A DNA stretch of 64,000 nt from contig CM077161.1 of the NCBI GenBank assembly GCA_039583875.1, positions 63,803,885 to 63,867,884 on the forward strand, in the 5' to 3' direction. A program made the translations under genes and the position numbers. The stretch comes from Platanthera guangdongensis. Lineage: Eukaryota; Streptophyta; Magnoliopsida; Asparagales; Orchidaceae. The notes under the pieces are model-generated. The model searched no databases and was not told the DNA's origin. It saw only the letters and a program-made list of their open reading frames with translations. Of the stretch, positions 44,311 to 55,804 are shown one piece after another. Positions within the stretch are counted from its first letter, which is position 1. Every line of letters begins with the position of its first letter.

Positions 44311-44640
44311 ATGGCTGAGTCAGAGTACATCTCTGCAGGCAGTTGCTATGCACAGCTGTTATGGATAAAGAATCAATTTGAAGATTATAACTTGAAGTTA
44401 CAGAAGATTCCATTATTTAGCGACTCTTCCAGCGCAATTGCAATAGCCAACAACCCAGTCTCGCACAGCCGGACAAAGAATATAGAGCTAAGATATCACT
44501 TCATTCGGGAGCATGTGAGCATGGGGAGATAGACCTTCAATATGTCTCTACAAACAGGCAGATTGTAGACATTTTCATGAAGTCGCTGGACGAGACCAAG
44601 TTCTCATTCTTCAAAACAGAACTTGGAATGCTCAATAAAG
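44180..44640 (+). pseudogene. Element E RNase H
   Basis: FSDADFAGSKDDRKSTSG with the catalytic Asp, then TAG at 44275, AMAESEYISAGSCYAQLLWIK, LFSDSSSAIAIANNPVSHSRTK and the terminal HFIREHV. It ends with further stops from 44530. It is the last domain of pol in the copia order. Confidence 0.88.
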
Positions 44641-44727
44641 AAGATTAGAGAAGATGGACTTTCAAGAAGGCTCAAAGTTCAAGGATTTGTCAAAAGTTGG
44701 AATTATACAAAATTCCAACTCCTTGAA

Positions 44728-44960
44728 TCGAGTAAGAAGCAACCTACTCAAGTAAGAATAATGACCTACTCGAGTAGTCCACTTAACCTACTCAAGTAGC
44801 AGAATGACATACTCGAGTACCTCAACTCACCTACTCGAGTACCTCAACTCACCTACTCGAGTACTTTAGCATACTTACTCGAGAAATTCCAGACACATCT
44901 ACTCGAGTACCTCATTTCATCTACTCGAGTAATATCAACTGACTCGAGTATATGTCGGGA
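44728..44960. repeat. Internal CTCGAG array of element E
   Basis: Eight exact CTCGAG cores, mostly as CTACTCGAGTAC or CTACTCGAGTAG, plus degenerate copies with CTCAAG or ATCGAG. Spacing is about 20-25 bp. A further copy is at 45118. The array lies between pol and the accessory gene, directly upstream of its TATA box. The flanking 44641-44727 and 44961-45068 hold no gene. Confidence 0.9.
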
Positions 44961-45068
44961 CTGTTTTCTTCCTGATTCAAAATTTTTTATACGCAACTCG
45001 TGGCTTATGCCTTCACTTATATGGTATGATTTCTTCATTTTTATTTTCTTTAGACATAAACCTAGGGT

Positions 45069-45078
45069 TATATAAATA
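45069..45078 (+). promoter_or_regulatory. TATA box of element E accessory gene
   Basis: TATATAAATA lies about 140 bp before the Met at 45214 and about 110 bp after the CTCGAG array. It suggests transcription of the accessory gene apart from the LTR promoter. Confidence 0.6.
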
Positions 45079-45213
45079 AGAAATTCCATCAATGTCCTAC
45101 ACGAAATCATTTCCGCTCTCGAGTAGCCGACTGTCTCTTCGCCTTCCATCAATAAGTTGCAGAGCCGCGCCATTTCTTTCTCCCCGCTGAAATTTTCCAA
45201 GGGTTTATGAATC

Positions 45214-47582
45214 ATGGCCGCCTCTTCAAAAATTGGCGTTGGTTCCGAATTGGTTGTCGTCGGGATTGCGGAACTTTCTGATGACTTTCATAACCTGATG
45301 ATCCTACACGACACCGTCGGACTCACCTTCATTCTCCAAGTACCCTGTAGAATCCTCTTTCCAGAAGTTGCCGAGTTCTTCGAAAATGTCAAGGTTAAGC
45401 GACATGGTGCCGTTCTAAAATCAAAAGTCAAAGGTATCAAAATCAAGCTTACAAAAACTTCAGTATCACAGCTTCTTCGATTGCCGATTGTAGATGAAGA
45501 CGATGATCTTGGGGAAGAAGAATCAGACAGAACTTGCTTGTTCTGTGGTATTTTTATAGCTGCACAGTACATCAAAAGGTCAGATATGAATGCTGAAGGG
45601 AAGTTATTGGTTGATATCATTGGAAAGGTCCTTCTATTCAGAACCAACTCTATCAGAGACATTCCTCTTTACTTCTTTGACATCATGCAAGCCATAGTCT
45701 GCAGGAAATGTTTCCAGTTTGGCATGATGATCCTGGACAAGATTAAAGACAGCATTAAAGCCCCTAATTATGCCAGAATTATTTCCCTAATCCTCCATGA
45801 AATCAACCCAGAAATCTTTAGTTTTCTAATGGGATTATTCTTCACCACATGAAGAAAGTCTCTATTTCCTCCATATAGAGATGGCAGTTAAAATTGCAGA
45901 ATCCCTCTCAGGCTGCAAAGGTTTCAGAAGTACCAGACATTGAGGACAGGACCCCATCTCCCTCTCCATCTCAGGTCCCCAGATCCACTGGTGGACCTAT
46001 TGAGGGGGAGCCTTCTCGTTCTATCCCAGCAAGGATTCCTACACCCCCAGCAGTAACTCCTCCACCTCCTCAGACTCAAGAAGAGATTCCATCTGATCAA
46101 CAACTTCAAGAAACTCTACTCTCCACAAAAGCTTCTATCAATGAGATGATAGAAGAATTGACTGCAAATGATCTTCCTCCTCCTCTCTCTCTAAAGGAAA
46201 CTACAATTGAAATTCCACCAGAGTCTCCAGTACAATCTTCAGCAAATATTCCTTCTCCAGCAAAGTCTCCTGCTACACACCAAGAGTAGTATGCGACCAT
46301 TATCATTGATGATGAGCTATCCCCTGAGCCAACTGAAGCTCCTTTAAGGAATCTGGACTTCTCCATACCCTCAGTCATTGATGAAGGGGATGCCCTACTT
46401 CCCACTACAAGAACAAAAAGCTCTGTCACCATTACAGAAATAGCTCCATGGGTAGCTCCTCCTCCTCCAGTTCCCTCTACTAGTGCTCCTCCGACTGGTT
46501 CTGCTGCTTCATACAATGATTTGTTGACTCATGTTGTCCTTCTACTTTAAGAACAGAGAACCTACTTTGATACTTCCCTAAAAGCTGTTACAGATAAAGT
46601 CACTGCTCTGGAAACTGAGATGAGGAGAGGATTTGCAGAAATACAACACAACACTGACCAGCTAAGATACCTTTTCCAAATTAGTGGGAAGGATCTAGAC
46701 CACACTATTACTAGTGTTGGTCAAGTGATGGAGCAAGGTGTCACCCTTGCTGGTAATCAGATTGAAATGGATAAAAGAGCTGAAACTACAAAGATGAAGA
46801 TTTGTGAAGAGGTTGGTATTTTCAAAGAAGATGCTAACACTAAGCTATCTGTTGAAGTTAGAAAGGGGGAGAATTTGGTGAAAGAATACTTAGAAAAATC
46901 AGATGCTGCCATGTAAGGACTTTAGAAAGCCAAAATGACAGAAATCTATGATGATGTCTTATTACAAATTCAGAGTGTCAAATTTCATACTTATGACACT
47001 ACTGTCCAGATGCACAATCAAATCCTTCCTGAATTTGCTGCTGATCCAAATATCATTCCTCATCATCTCAACCCCCTAACTGTTGCTGCTCCTGCTCCTC
47101 CTCTACAACCTACTTTCTCTCCCAGACCTGAAGGCCAGGAAGGCCCTCCTCCAGACTCTTATGCTCAAATATGGGAGGATGACGCTGCAGATATTTTTCT
47201 CCAGGCTCCTCCTGAGATACAGACTACACGAATGAAAAGAAAATATAGTGAAGGTCCCTCTGTCAGCAGGTCCATTCCAGTTTCTGATGCTGATAAGAGG
47301 AAAGCTCCAGAATTTGTAGAGATATGGTCTCCTACCTCTAAGTCCCTCATCTTGGATACTCTCAAACTTGTTATGGACTTCCATGAAAACAAGAACATTC
47401 ATTATAGTTCACAGGAATGGGAGTTATATGAGAAATCTATGACTAAGAGGAGACCATATGACAGAGAATTTAGGAGAAATAACCCTGCTTGTCCTCCAAG
47501 ATCACCTAAGTACTACCCCAAGCCATACAGCTATCAGAGGAGACAACAAGAGAAGCAAGACAGGCAACACCACCAAGTCTAA
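45214..47582 (+). pseudogene. Element E accessory gene (plant transposon protein, PF20167-like)
   Basis: Function is unknown. The start codon at 45214 has a strong plant context (ATGGCCGCC). The N-terminal 212 codons contain FPEVAEFFENVKV, SKVKGIKIKLTKTSVSQLLRLP and LFCGIFIAAQYI, similar to the 'putative plant transposon protein' domain found in many plant repeat proteins. TGA at 45850 and a shift near 45890 follow. The rest is in one frame: a Pro/Ser/Thr-rich part (45900-46290), TAG at 46287, TAA at 46548, a helical coiled-coil-like part (46560-47000), TAA at 46914, and a basic Arg/Pro/Tyr-rich tail (about 47420-47580). Total length would be about 790 residues. SIRE-lineage elements often carry an env-like gene here, but I see no clear membrane segment. 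The domain call is from memory. Confidence 0.6.
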
Positions 47583-47789
47583 GCTACAAGGACATGTGAA
47601 GATGTGGAAATGATCCTGTTGTAGAAATGACATTTTTGGATAATCACATTTATATAATTCTAAGTTTTTGATGATATTATATTGTCTCTAGTCTTATGCT
47701 TGCTTACACTGATTTGTCTATATAACACTTTTTATGTCTATAATTCACCTTAGTGTAAAGTATTCTGACTTATACAAATAAGGGGAGAT
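47583..47789 (+). other. Element E 3' end with polypurine tract
   Basis: No gene. AAATAAGGGGAGAT at 47776-47789 directly precedes the right LTR and serves as polypurine tract. Confidence 0.8.
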
Positions 47790-48109
47790 TGTTGGGTATT
47801 GTATCCACATTAACCCAGATTTGATGAAGTCACCCTTGAAATAAGATGAATTAAGCGGTATTTGATGCTTTGGTTGAGTTATGTGTTTGCAGGACTGTAA
47901 TGGCAAGTGTAGACCAATGTCAATCTACAATGGGTAACCAAACACAGGACCATACAATGTAATCCCTCATTGTGTGATCCAAGGTGTTGACTCATGTGTA
48001 GTCTCTCTATTGAGATACACTTCATATTCAAGCACTAGGACTTATTGGAAAAGACTAGATGCTTGTCTCACCAAAGAGAAGAGAATTCTGTCTAAGAAAA
48101 TTTTACTAA

Positions 48110-48860
48110 GTGTTTTACTCGAGTAGTTCTATACTTACTCGAGTGAATAGCTCTATTTATACTCGAGTAAAATTACTCTTACTCGAGTAAGGATGATAGA
48201 TCCCGAGTAATCAATTTATGGCTCTCAAGTAGTTAAGACAACTACTCGAGTAGTTTCTCTCTTACTCTCTGGTTTATAGATTTTCCTCTCCAAGTATATT
48301 CTATGTAAATTACTCGAGTAGTACTTTATATTACTCGAGTAGTTTATACATTCTGTCTCGAGTAGTTAAGTCATGTACTCGAGTAGTTCATTTACTACTC
48401 GAGTAGTCCAGTATTTATACTCGAATAACCAGAATTTCTTCTCTCAAAATTTCTCTTTGTTAATTACTCGAGTAGCTATTTCCATATACTCGAGTAGTTA
48501 TTATCCTCTCGAGTAGTTCAACTTCACTACTCGAGTAACTCAGAATTCCAGTTCAGAAAATATTCTAAGTCCCTGACTCGAGTAGTTCATCTACCACTCG
48601 TGTAACTTATTCTCATTACTCGAGTAGTATTTCTTGTACTCGAGTAGTCTAACTCCACTTCACGTGTAATTCCTTAAGTACTCGAGTAAGTCTTTTTAGT
48701 ACTCGAGTAGCTGATCAACTTCTCAATTTTCTTCAAGATTATACTCGAGTAGTTCTCTTCAGGTTACTCGAGTAACGTCTCTAAGTTCTAGAGTAGTTAT
48801 TTTCATCTCTCTCGAGTAGTTATATAATGTACTCGAGTAGTCACTTCTTCACTCGAGTAT
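48110..48860. repeat. LTR CTCGAG array of element E
   Basis: About 24 exact CTCGAG cores in 750 bp, mostly TACTCGAGTAGT, plus several one-mismatch copies (CTCGAA, CTCGTG, CACGTG-like). Spacing varies about 20-45 bp. Chance would give well under one. The array ends about 125 bp before the LTR TATA box. Confidence 0.93.
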
Positions 48861-48982
48861 ATTACTTCAGTTTTTCTGAAAATTTCGTTAAGTCCATTTT
48901 AACAGATTCTTTGATGAGCCTTGACGTGATTGGTCCACGTGTCCCTCATTATGAATTAATTATGACATATTATCTTCGATCC

Positions 48983-48990
48983 TATATAAA
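48983..48990 (+). promoter_or_regulatory. TATA box of element E right LTR
   Basis: TATATAAA within CCTATATAAAGTC, followed by a plausible transcribed leader. It lies downstream of the CTCGAG array. Confidence 0.7.
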
Positions 48991-49079
48991 GTCTTGTCAA
49001 ACCGACAAACCCTAAGCAAGAAGAAGTTTTATCAGAAGTTTTTACAGCCGAATTTCTTGTTCTAAGTTTTCTATTCCTC

Positions 49080-49102
49080 TCTCTCTCTCTCTCTCTCTCT
49101 CT
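49080..49102. repeat. CT microsatellite
   Basis: About eleven CT units in the transcribed part of the element E LTR. Confidence 0.9.
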
Positions 49103-49725
49103 CCAAGAGGCCGCCGCTGCCGATTCTCATCTGGCTAGTGTTTTCATTTTCAGAGGATTCAGATTAAGAAGATTTTACAGATCGAGATTGCCACACAACT
49201 CTTCATCTTCTATTCGATCGTGTAAAGTCAATAAGATACAGATCTGATCTTGCCGAGATTTTCTTTACCTATCTGATAAAGCCGAAATGTCTTGAAGAAG
49301 AAGATCCTCGCCGATTACTTGCAGATCTGATAAAGACTCTTTGTTTGTATTTCATACACACTTTATTTCATTATTGTAGGAGAAGATTTCTCCGAGTGTA
49401 AGAGCTTTTGACTCCGAGATTGTGGGAAGTTTTTTCTTCCGAGTGTAGATCTACTTTGTTGATTGAGATTGTAGAAACGTTGTTCCGAGGCATAGGATTG
49501 GTTTTTCAATCCGAGATAGTGGAGTAGCCGAGTCTAGTTTATTGCTAGATCGGTGAGGGAAAGTGGATGTAACCAAGATTGGTGAACCACTATAAATCTT
49601 GCTTCGTTTGTGATTGATTGGTAGATAGTTCTGTGCATAGATTTAATTTTTATTCCACAAAAATACGCACATATCACCTATTCACCCCCCTCTAGGTGAT
49701 ATAGGTAGACAACTAATAACTTTTA

Positions 49726-50283
49726 ATGTGAAATTTCTCTATGATATGGCTATGCTAATAAAGTGCAGGGAAGGAGCATCGCCGCCCCGAGGTTAGGGGC
49801 GTGATCGTTATAATTTGGTCAGCTTTGCTAACTGTTGCTTTTGTTTGCCACCTCTTCGTTCGATTGTTGCTTGTAGGTGCTGCGGAGCCGAGTGGAAAAT
49901 AGTGGGCAAAAGCCATTGTTGTTGAGCCGGCCATCGAAGGCCTAATTTTGTATGTTTTCTTTTATTATCATGTATGACCGACCTACGTGCCGAGGTTTGG
50001 AAGACACTTATATTTGAGTAAACTATTATAAGGACATAAGGCCAAGTACTTGTGTATATGTACGTTCATTCCTATTGGGTTTATTTAGTGGACATTCGTG
50101 CTTTTGGTTGGGTTCTTAATTTGCAACTTTTAAATTGCCTCTGCTAGAATGTACTCTGTGTAGGATGTTGGTTATTAGCAGGATGGTTTCATTGCATAAC
50201 CTTCCTGTCTGTCTGTGGTATTTGGCGTCGGGCCCCGGCCGGACCTACTACTATATGCTATGCGACGGATAGGGGGTGTTATA
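49726..50283 (+). repeat. Element F: chromovirus LTR end
   Basis: The sequence ends GGATAGGGGGTGTTATA, followed by a decayed initiator-Met primer site (TTTGGTATCATA, 50285-50296). The TTTGGCGTCGGGCC(C)CGGCCGG segment resembles Tekay-type LTR ends. Its left part is replaced by element E, so element E probably inserted in this LTR and the other half was lost. Confidence 0.6.
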
Positions 50284-50621
50284 ATTTGGTATCATACTAC
50301 TGGTTTTGATCAACTTAAATGAATTCGTGGACGAATACTTTTAAGGGGTGGTGAGCACATGTGTGTGCGTCATCGTTATAACATAAAAGAACCCATGAAT
50401 GTCCACTTAGGAATGAAAATACAGATGTTTGGGGAACTTGTGTGTTCCTATAATTGCGTTTTGCAATTTTGTTTGTTCGCTTAACTGTGTTTTGTACAAC
50501 TATAGGTGACCAGGAGTGGTGCAGGGTCGTCAGAACGCCCTGTTTCTGAGGCTAGTAGCACACCGAATGATTTGCCTGTAATACCTCCCTCGATAGAAAC
50601 CAAACGATTGGTGGCTGAAGC
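50284..50621 (+). pseudogene. Element F leader and gag start
   Basis: After the primer site lies a leader of about 210 bp. A possible acceptor CAACTATAG at 50497-50505 precedes an open stretch VTRSGAGSSERPVSEASSTP, resembling the N-terminus of Tekay-type gag. It runs to 50621 and is cut by element G. Confidence 0.5.
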
Positions 50622-52317
50622 TGTTGAATTTTCTCAAAGTGGTCAGCAAGATAGCCTAAAGCCAAATTAATATTTTCAAAACTATCCAGTTAACACCTTG
50701 ATCATGCGGAAGCCCAAAGAGCAAGCTTAACACCAAACACAAATGGAAGAACAAGCTGGTCTTATATTCATTCACACTTCTTTACAAGGCAAGGTATACA
50801 TAGCGAGACAGGATTTCGCCAGTACACAAGCTACAAACAGAAAGCACAACACAAGCCGGGCGGACAACACTGGAGGCCGCCGAGACCGCCCAGTCCGCCA
50901 AGGTCGCCGAAGCCACGCGAGCTGAAGTTGCTACACGCCGAATAAAGCACGGAGTCCGCCGAGACCGCGAGGTCGCGTGGACATACCGTTATTCGCTCAC
51001 TTCTGATGAACTGTAGAACAGACCGCATACCCGCTTGAGACCGGCGGACAGGTTATTGAAACTTGGAAACGCAGAAGAAGAGAACCACTAACAAGCCGCA
51101 GAAGCGACCAGCTGAGACAGCAGAGACCGCACACTTCAATGTACTTGACCGAAGTCAAAGCCAAACTCCTGCCTCCTTGAAGATAGCCGCGCGACCTACA
51201 CACGGCAAACTGTCAGCTCTACTCAACCCCCGCGGACAGGGAAATCCAGACCGCAACAAAAGACCAAGCCCCACATACTGTTCACTCAGTTACTGTAGAT
51301 GTTCCGGGGGGGTGGTTCTACTTATAGGCGAGGTGAGGAGTGTGGTCACCACCCTAGTGAATAGAATCACAAACCTAGCCCGCGCACTAGGAAAACTCCC
51401 GTCCGCTGAGTCCGCAAGTACTTAGACGGATTCCAAGAGAAACCGCCCTGAGTAAAATGAAGATGTTCACCAACGGGCAAACTTGCATCAGTCCGACCAT
51501 ACTATGCAGACAAGGCACTAGTCTGCATAGCCCGCAAACACCACATAAGGACAGCCACCACTGTGACACTCCGCACACTATATGTGTGGACAAGGAGGCA
51601 GTTTGCATAGCTCGAAAGCCAAGCCTCCATCTGCCACAAGTCCACGACCAACGGCAGTCCTCCCGGTCAACAGCGGACTCGACAGATACCGCGAACAAAC
51701 TGAACTTGTCACTAAATGTGACCAAGTCCAGAAAAACACCAAAGGGCCTAGCGCAAGCTCGGTGGACAAGGCCCAGTCCGCCAACACACAAAGCAGATCG
51801 CCAACACACCATCAAAAGGCAGATTTCGCAAGCCCTAGTCGCACTGCTGCCAAGACATCGGCCACCTGCCGGACTCCAACACCAGTCCGTGCAGCCCTCC
51901 ACAACAGCTAACACTGTTGCACCACTAGAGCTAGGCAAAGGCCACAACTAAACTCCAAGGCCTGTCCGCAACAGTGGACACCGCAGACTCGCCAGTCTGC
52001 AAACCCTCCCGCCGGTTAACCCAAGCTTGCAAATCAACAAGGCCGCAGATGAACTAAGTACTGCCAATACCCCGCAAACTGCAGTCCGCTCAGTCCGCTT
52101 CGTCAGAAGCCCAACATCCTTGGCCATAGGCCAACCAGGCCACACAATAGACCGATCAAGCCGCACACCAGTCCGCACAGGTTGCTCCTCAAGAACAACC
52201 AAGCCAAGGCACCCAGGCCGCAATGAGCAGTCCGCCCAGGCCGCGGACTCAGTACGCACAGGCCGCACAGTCTGCCTGGCCTGCCTATCACCCACTTCCA
52301 CTTCACAAATTTCAACA
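50622..52317 (-). repeat. Element G 3' LTR (left copy)
   Basis: 1696 bp, TGTTG...CAACA. It matches 62871 onward with an offset of about 12248. It is rich in GTCCGC, GACCGC and GCGGAC motifs. A minus-strand TATA-like CCTATAAG is at 51321-51328. Confidence 0.9.
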
Positions 52318-52488
52318 CTCACCCTTGAAGTGAGAAGTGGTGATGAAACCCAGCAAGCTTCGTAACCGCTGAAATGGCCCCTTCGACAGTGGCTTCGTGA
52401 AGATGTCATCAAGATTATCTTCACTCCGAACATGCCCGACCAGAAGAGATCCCTCTAACACCTTCTTCCTTATGAAGTGGTGCTCGAT
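52318..52488 (-). other. Element G polypurine tract and pol tail
   Basis: The minus strand reads CTTCAAGGGTGAG right before the LTR start. The remainder is the end of RNase H and 3' non-coding sequence. Confidence 0.65.
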
Positions 52489-53090
52489 CTAAATATGCTT
52501 GGTCCTTGCATGACACACTGGATTGTTTACCAGTTTGAGAGCACTCTCATTGTCATCCTGGAGCAAAGTAGGCCCTTGCACTTCTTCATGAACATCCTCT
52601 AAAAGCCTCCGTAACCAGATAGCTTCCCGAGCAGCCAATGATGAAGCCTTATACTCAGCTTCTGTAGTAGACACGAACACTGAGTCCAGCTTCTTGCTAC
52701 ACCAAAAAATACAAGATGAACCACAAGTGAAAACATAACCCAAAGTTGATCTCCGATCATCCGAGTCACCACCATAGTCAACATACGTGTACCCAAGCAA
52801 AGAAAGCCCTCATCTCTACTATAGAGGAGCCCCATATCAGAAGTTGTCTTGACATACTTCAAAATGGTCTTTGCCACCACCAAATGAGACTTCCTTGATT
52901 CAGCCATAAACCGACTTACTCGGCCAACAGCATAAGCAATGTCTGGCCTTAAAATCGTCAGGTAGATCAAACTCCCTACAAGAGCCCTGAACACCAAGAG
53001 ATTTGAAGAATCCTTCTTTCATCTCGTCGAAGCTTCATCCCATGTTCTAGTGGAGTAGAGTAACTCTTCCTTTCACCCATGCCGAATCGA
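52489..53090 (-). pseudogene. Element G RNase H
   Basis: Segments RPDIAYAVGRVSRFMAESRKSH (52960-52895), [40 protein letters not shown] and [20 protein letters not shown], the usual copia order. A frameshift lies near 52800. The catalytic Asp in the YVDYGGD segment is present. Confidence 0.88.
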
Positions 53091-54020
53091 CTTATAATGC
53101 GATCAACATAACCCGTCTGGCAAATGAGAATCCCGACTCCTTCCTCTCCACTTCAAGACCAAGAAAGTGATGAAGCTCTCCCAAGTCTTTCATCTCGAAG
53201 CCTATAGCAAGCTCAGCCCTGAGCCTAGCTACTTCCTTCTCTGAATTTCCTATGATGATCATATCATCCACATACAGCAGGACCAAGACTAGAAGCTCCC
53301 CCTTCTTCTTGACAAACAAGCTATAATCCGAGTTGGAAGCAAGATAACCACAGAATTGAAGATACTCTGCTATCTTTCCATACCAAGCTCTAGGAGCTTG
53401 CTTCAACCCGTAGAGAGCCTTCTTGAGCTTGCAGACATAGTCCGGATGAACTTCAGAAACAAATCCAAGTGCCTAATCCATGAAGATGTCCTTGTCAATC
53501 TCTACGTAAAGAAAATCGTTCTTCACATCAAGCTGCCACATCCTCCATCCCTTGCAAGCAGCCAAGATGATTACCACTCTAACCGAAGTCATCTTTGCAA
53601 CCAGACTAAATGTCTCCTCATAGTCTTATCCATACTGCTATGAGAATCCTCGAGCAACCAGGAGAGCTTTGTATCTATCAATGCTCCCATCAGCCTTCTT
53701 CTTCAACTTATACACCCACTTACAAGTCACTATAGTAATGTCATCAACCTTGGGCACAAGATCCCAGCTTTCATTCTTCTTGAGACCAGCAATCTCATCC
53801 TTCATGGCATCATCCCAGTCCTTGACTCCAGTGGCCTCATTGAAGTTTACAGGCTCTCGCTCATCCAGAGGACCTGCAAAGAAGCAGGAGACAAAGTTCA
53901 CTGCATTCTCATCATAGTACCGAGCTGGTGGCTTCACAACCCTCTTCGATCTCCGAAGAGGTTGCTCCTTGCACACTACCTCTGTTGCTTCATCAGGCTC
54001 TGCTCCATTCCCAGACAAAC
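53091..54020 (-). pseudogene. Element G reverse transcriptase (3' of the H insertion)
   Basis: From right to left: RSKRVVKPPARYYDE, WDDAMKDEIAGLKKNESWDLV, CKWVYKLKKKADGSI and ALLVARGFS, then TAG at about 53640. A decayed middle follows, then MKQAPRAWYGKIAEY, the catalytic LLYVDDMIIIG (about 53290-53260) and GELHHFLGLEV. At 54020 the frame is cut by element H and resumes in phase at 60413. Confidence 0.9.
54016..54020. repeat. Left target-site duplication of element H
   Basis: CAAAC directly left of the 5' LTR, repeated exactly at 60408-60412. Confidence 0.93.
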
Positions 54021-54289
54021 TGATGAGTCCATTTTATATACCTATTTTCATACTCATCTGGGCTTGTTTTCTCGTTGATGCACTTCAGTTTAGAGCTTTA
54101 CTTGTTCATATTTGTTATTATGTCCTTTTTATGAGTAAGTGCACATTTACGCCGGTGGTTGTGTATTTTGTTACTTTTATTGTTTGTACTCCTTTGTGTG
54201 ATTGCCTGGAATGTCTGCACATATCAGTGATTGGTTTTTCCTTTCGGTACAGGGGTCGTGTGTGTGTTCCGGGATGGTTGTGAAATAGG

Positions 54290-54650
54290 AATACTGCGCA
54301 CGATCATGGGATCTATTGCGCACGACCACTGGTCGTGCGCCCCTGATCGTGCGCACTACTCTTCGTTTTCCAAAATCTGCCTGGGGTAATCGCACGACCA
54401 CTGTACCTAGTACGCACGACCACCGGTTGTGCGCCACTGATCGTGTGCATTGATTCCTCTTTTCTGGAGTCCTGTCTGGGGTAATCGCACGACCATTAAA
54501 CTTAATGCGCACGGCCATTGGTCGTGCACCACTGCTCGTGCGCATTATCCCAGTTCTTCTTCCTAATATGCCATGCCATTGTGCATGACCACGGGACATA
54601 GTGCGCACGACCACTGGTCGTGCGCCTGTGATCGTGCGCATTGTTCAATT
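54290..54650. repeat. Palindromic tandem array in H 5' LTR
   Basis: About four degenerate units of roughly 95 bp. Each has CGCACGACCA, then a palindrome with arms GCGCACGACCA and TGGTCGTGCGC around one base (clearest at 54318-54340 and 54603-54625), then GATCGTGCGCA. The array ends about 10 bp before the TATA box. Confidence 0.88.
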
Positions 54651-54657
54651 CTGCTCT

Positions 54658-54667
54658 GTATAAATAT
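54658..54667 (+). promoter_or_regulatory. TATA box of element H 5' LTR
   Basis: GTATAAATAT directly after the palindromic array, conserved at 59469-59478 in the 3' LTR. Confidence 0.7.
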
Positions 54668-55602
54668 CGCAGGTCTCGCCCTAATTTGGGATAGCGGGGA
54701 TCACTCGACATTACTCCGCCGGTTTCCGCCTTCTCTGCCGTTTTTCATCATCTTCCACCCTAGGGAGGTGCTCCGGGAAAGATTTCACCGCCAAATCCAC
54801 GCCGAAGCTTCCTCTCGGCCTCCTCCTTCATCCTTGAGCTACAAGAAGAGCTTGACCTAGCTTTCTCCATCAAGCTAGGGGAAGTTGTGCCATCCTCCAC
54901 GGGATTGTGACACGAAGAAGACGGGCCATTGGAAGGTGGTGACAGTCCTTCTCTACCCCGGACGTAGTTGTGGACCGAGCTTGGACGCGGATTGACAACC
55001 CGACGATTACAACCATGAATCCTCAGCAAGGCTTCAGATTCGGTCGATTTCGCACACTTTTCTTCTCTTATTGTTGATAGTTTAGTTGAACTCTTTGTAT
55101 TTGATGAAGCAATGCTTAGTGTAATATACGTTTATCTATAATCATGTCTATGTGATTGTATATTTTCGGTATATTTACTTGAGGTGCATCATATTTCATC
55201 CACTACCAGCCACCCTTTTCCGCACTAGCAATTGCTAGTGGCGTGCGTAGCGAAGAGGTGCTCATGACCCTCACTCTGCCATTCCCATCACCTCATCTGC
55301 AAGCCTACTCGCCCATCCGCCTAGAGATTTAGTGGATAGCGGCCCGACTAGGCTTCCATCCCACCTGGCGAAGCATCGCATAGCGGCGTTGGAAAGGAGT
55401 AGTTGATAGTGTTTTTCTTTCTTTTTCCGCAAATATCAAAACCCCTTTAGTTAACTCCGACCTAAGGACTTCAATCTCAAGTCCTCCTCGAAATTAACTC
55501 CACCTTACTGTGTTCCTTGATAGATCGATACTTGGGGAAACTCGCCCATTTTATATCACTTGTGCGACCGGTTCACTACCGTGATCTTTAGCATCAAGGT
55601 TT

Positions 55603-55620
55603 TGGCGCCGTTGCCGGGGA
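55603..55620 (+). promoter_or_regulatory. Element H primer-binding site
   Basis: TGGCGCCGTTGCCGGGGA lies 6 bp after the LTR end, the primer site typical of Athila-type elements. Confidence 0.92.
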
Positions 55621-55804
55621 ACACAGTCGTGTGAGTTTCTGGAGAGGGAGACATGAGATTGCTTTCCTTTTTCTTTATAAATTGCTTTTGTTTTGTTCTA
55701 TTTCTGTTTTGCCTGCTTGTTCTTGTTTGTTTAGACAATTGTAGTAATATATTGTTGGATTTAGTAATTTGCACAATTTATTTTGAATCTACTGTTTCAA
55801 CACC

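Larger units (their letters stand above)
38746..49725 (+). mobile_element. Element E: SIRE-like Ty1/copia with extra 3' gene
   Basis: Plus-strand copia element: left LTR stub, initiator-Met primer site, gag with zinc knuckle, protease, integrase, RT, RNase H (copia order), an additional gene, polypurine tract and a 1936-bp right LTR. SIRE affinity is inferred from pol sequence style and from the presence of a gene downstream of pol. The left LTR matches the right one only over the last 345 bp, and the two flanks belong to different elements, so part of the left side was lost. Many stops and shifts make it inactive. Confidence 0.88.
47790..49725 (+). repeat. Element E right LTR
   Basis: Starts TGTTGGGTATTG after the polypurine tract and ends TTTTA, where the left copy reads TTTCA, so the terminal CA has mutated. 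It contains the large CTCGAG array (48110-48860), a TATA box (48983-48990) and a CT microsatellite (49080-49102). Length 1936 bp. Confidence 0.88.
54021..55596 (+). repeat. Element H 5' LTR
   Basis: 1576-bp direct repeat of 58832-60407. It holds a tandem array of palindromic GCGCACGACC motifs (54290-54650) and a TATA box at 54658-54667. Short frames inside it are not supported as genes. Confidence 0.95.

Noticed and set aside
44728..44960. CTCGAG copies as XhoI cloning linkers or vector artefact
   Set aside because: Many copies carry mismatches, flanks vary, and no vector sequence is present.
48110..48860. CRISPR-like spaced repeats
   Set aside because: Repeats are short, degenerate and irregularly spaced, inside a plant LTR; no cas genes and no constant spacer length.
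51387..51951. Overlapping frames of about 160-186 codons in the element G LTR
   Set aside because: Stop-poor because of GC-rich repeated GTCCGC motifs; no family resemblance and frames open on both strands.
54573..54860. Short open frames in the element H LTRs as genes
   Set aside because: They occur in LTR sequence with palindromic arrays, lack any recognised domain, and equivalent frames recur simply because the LTR is duplicated.
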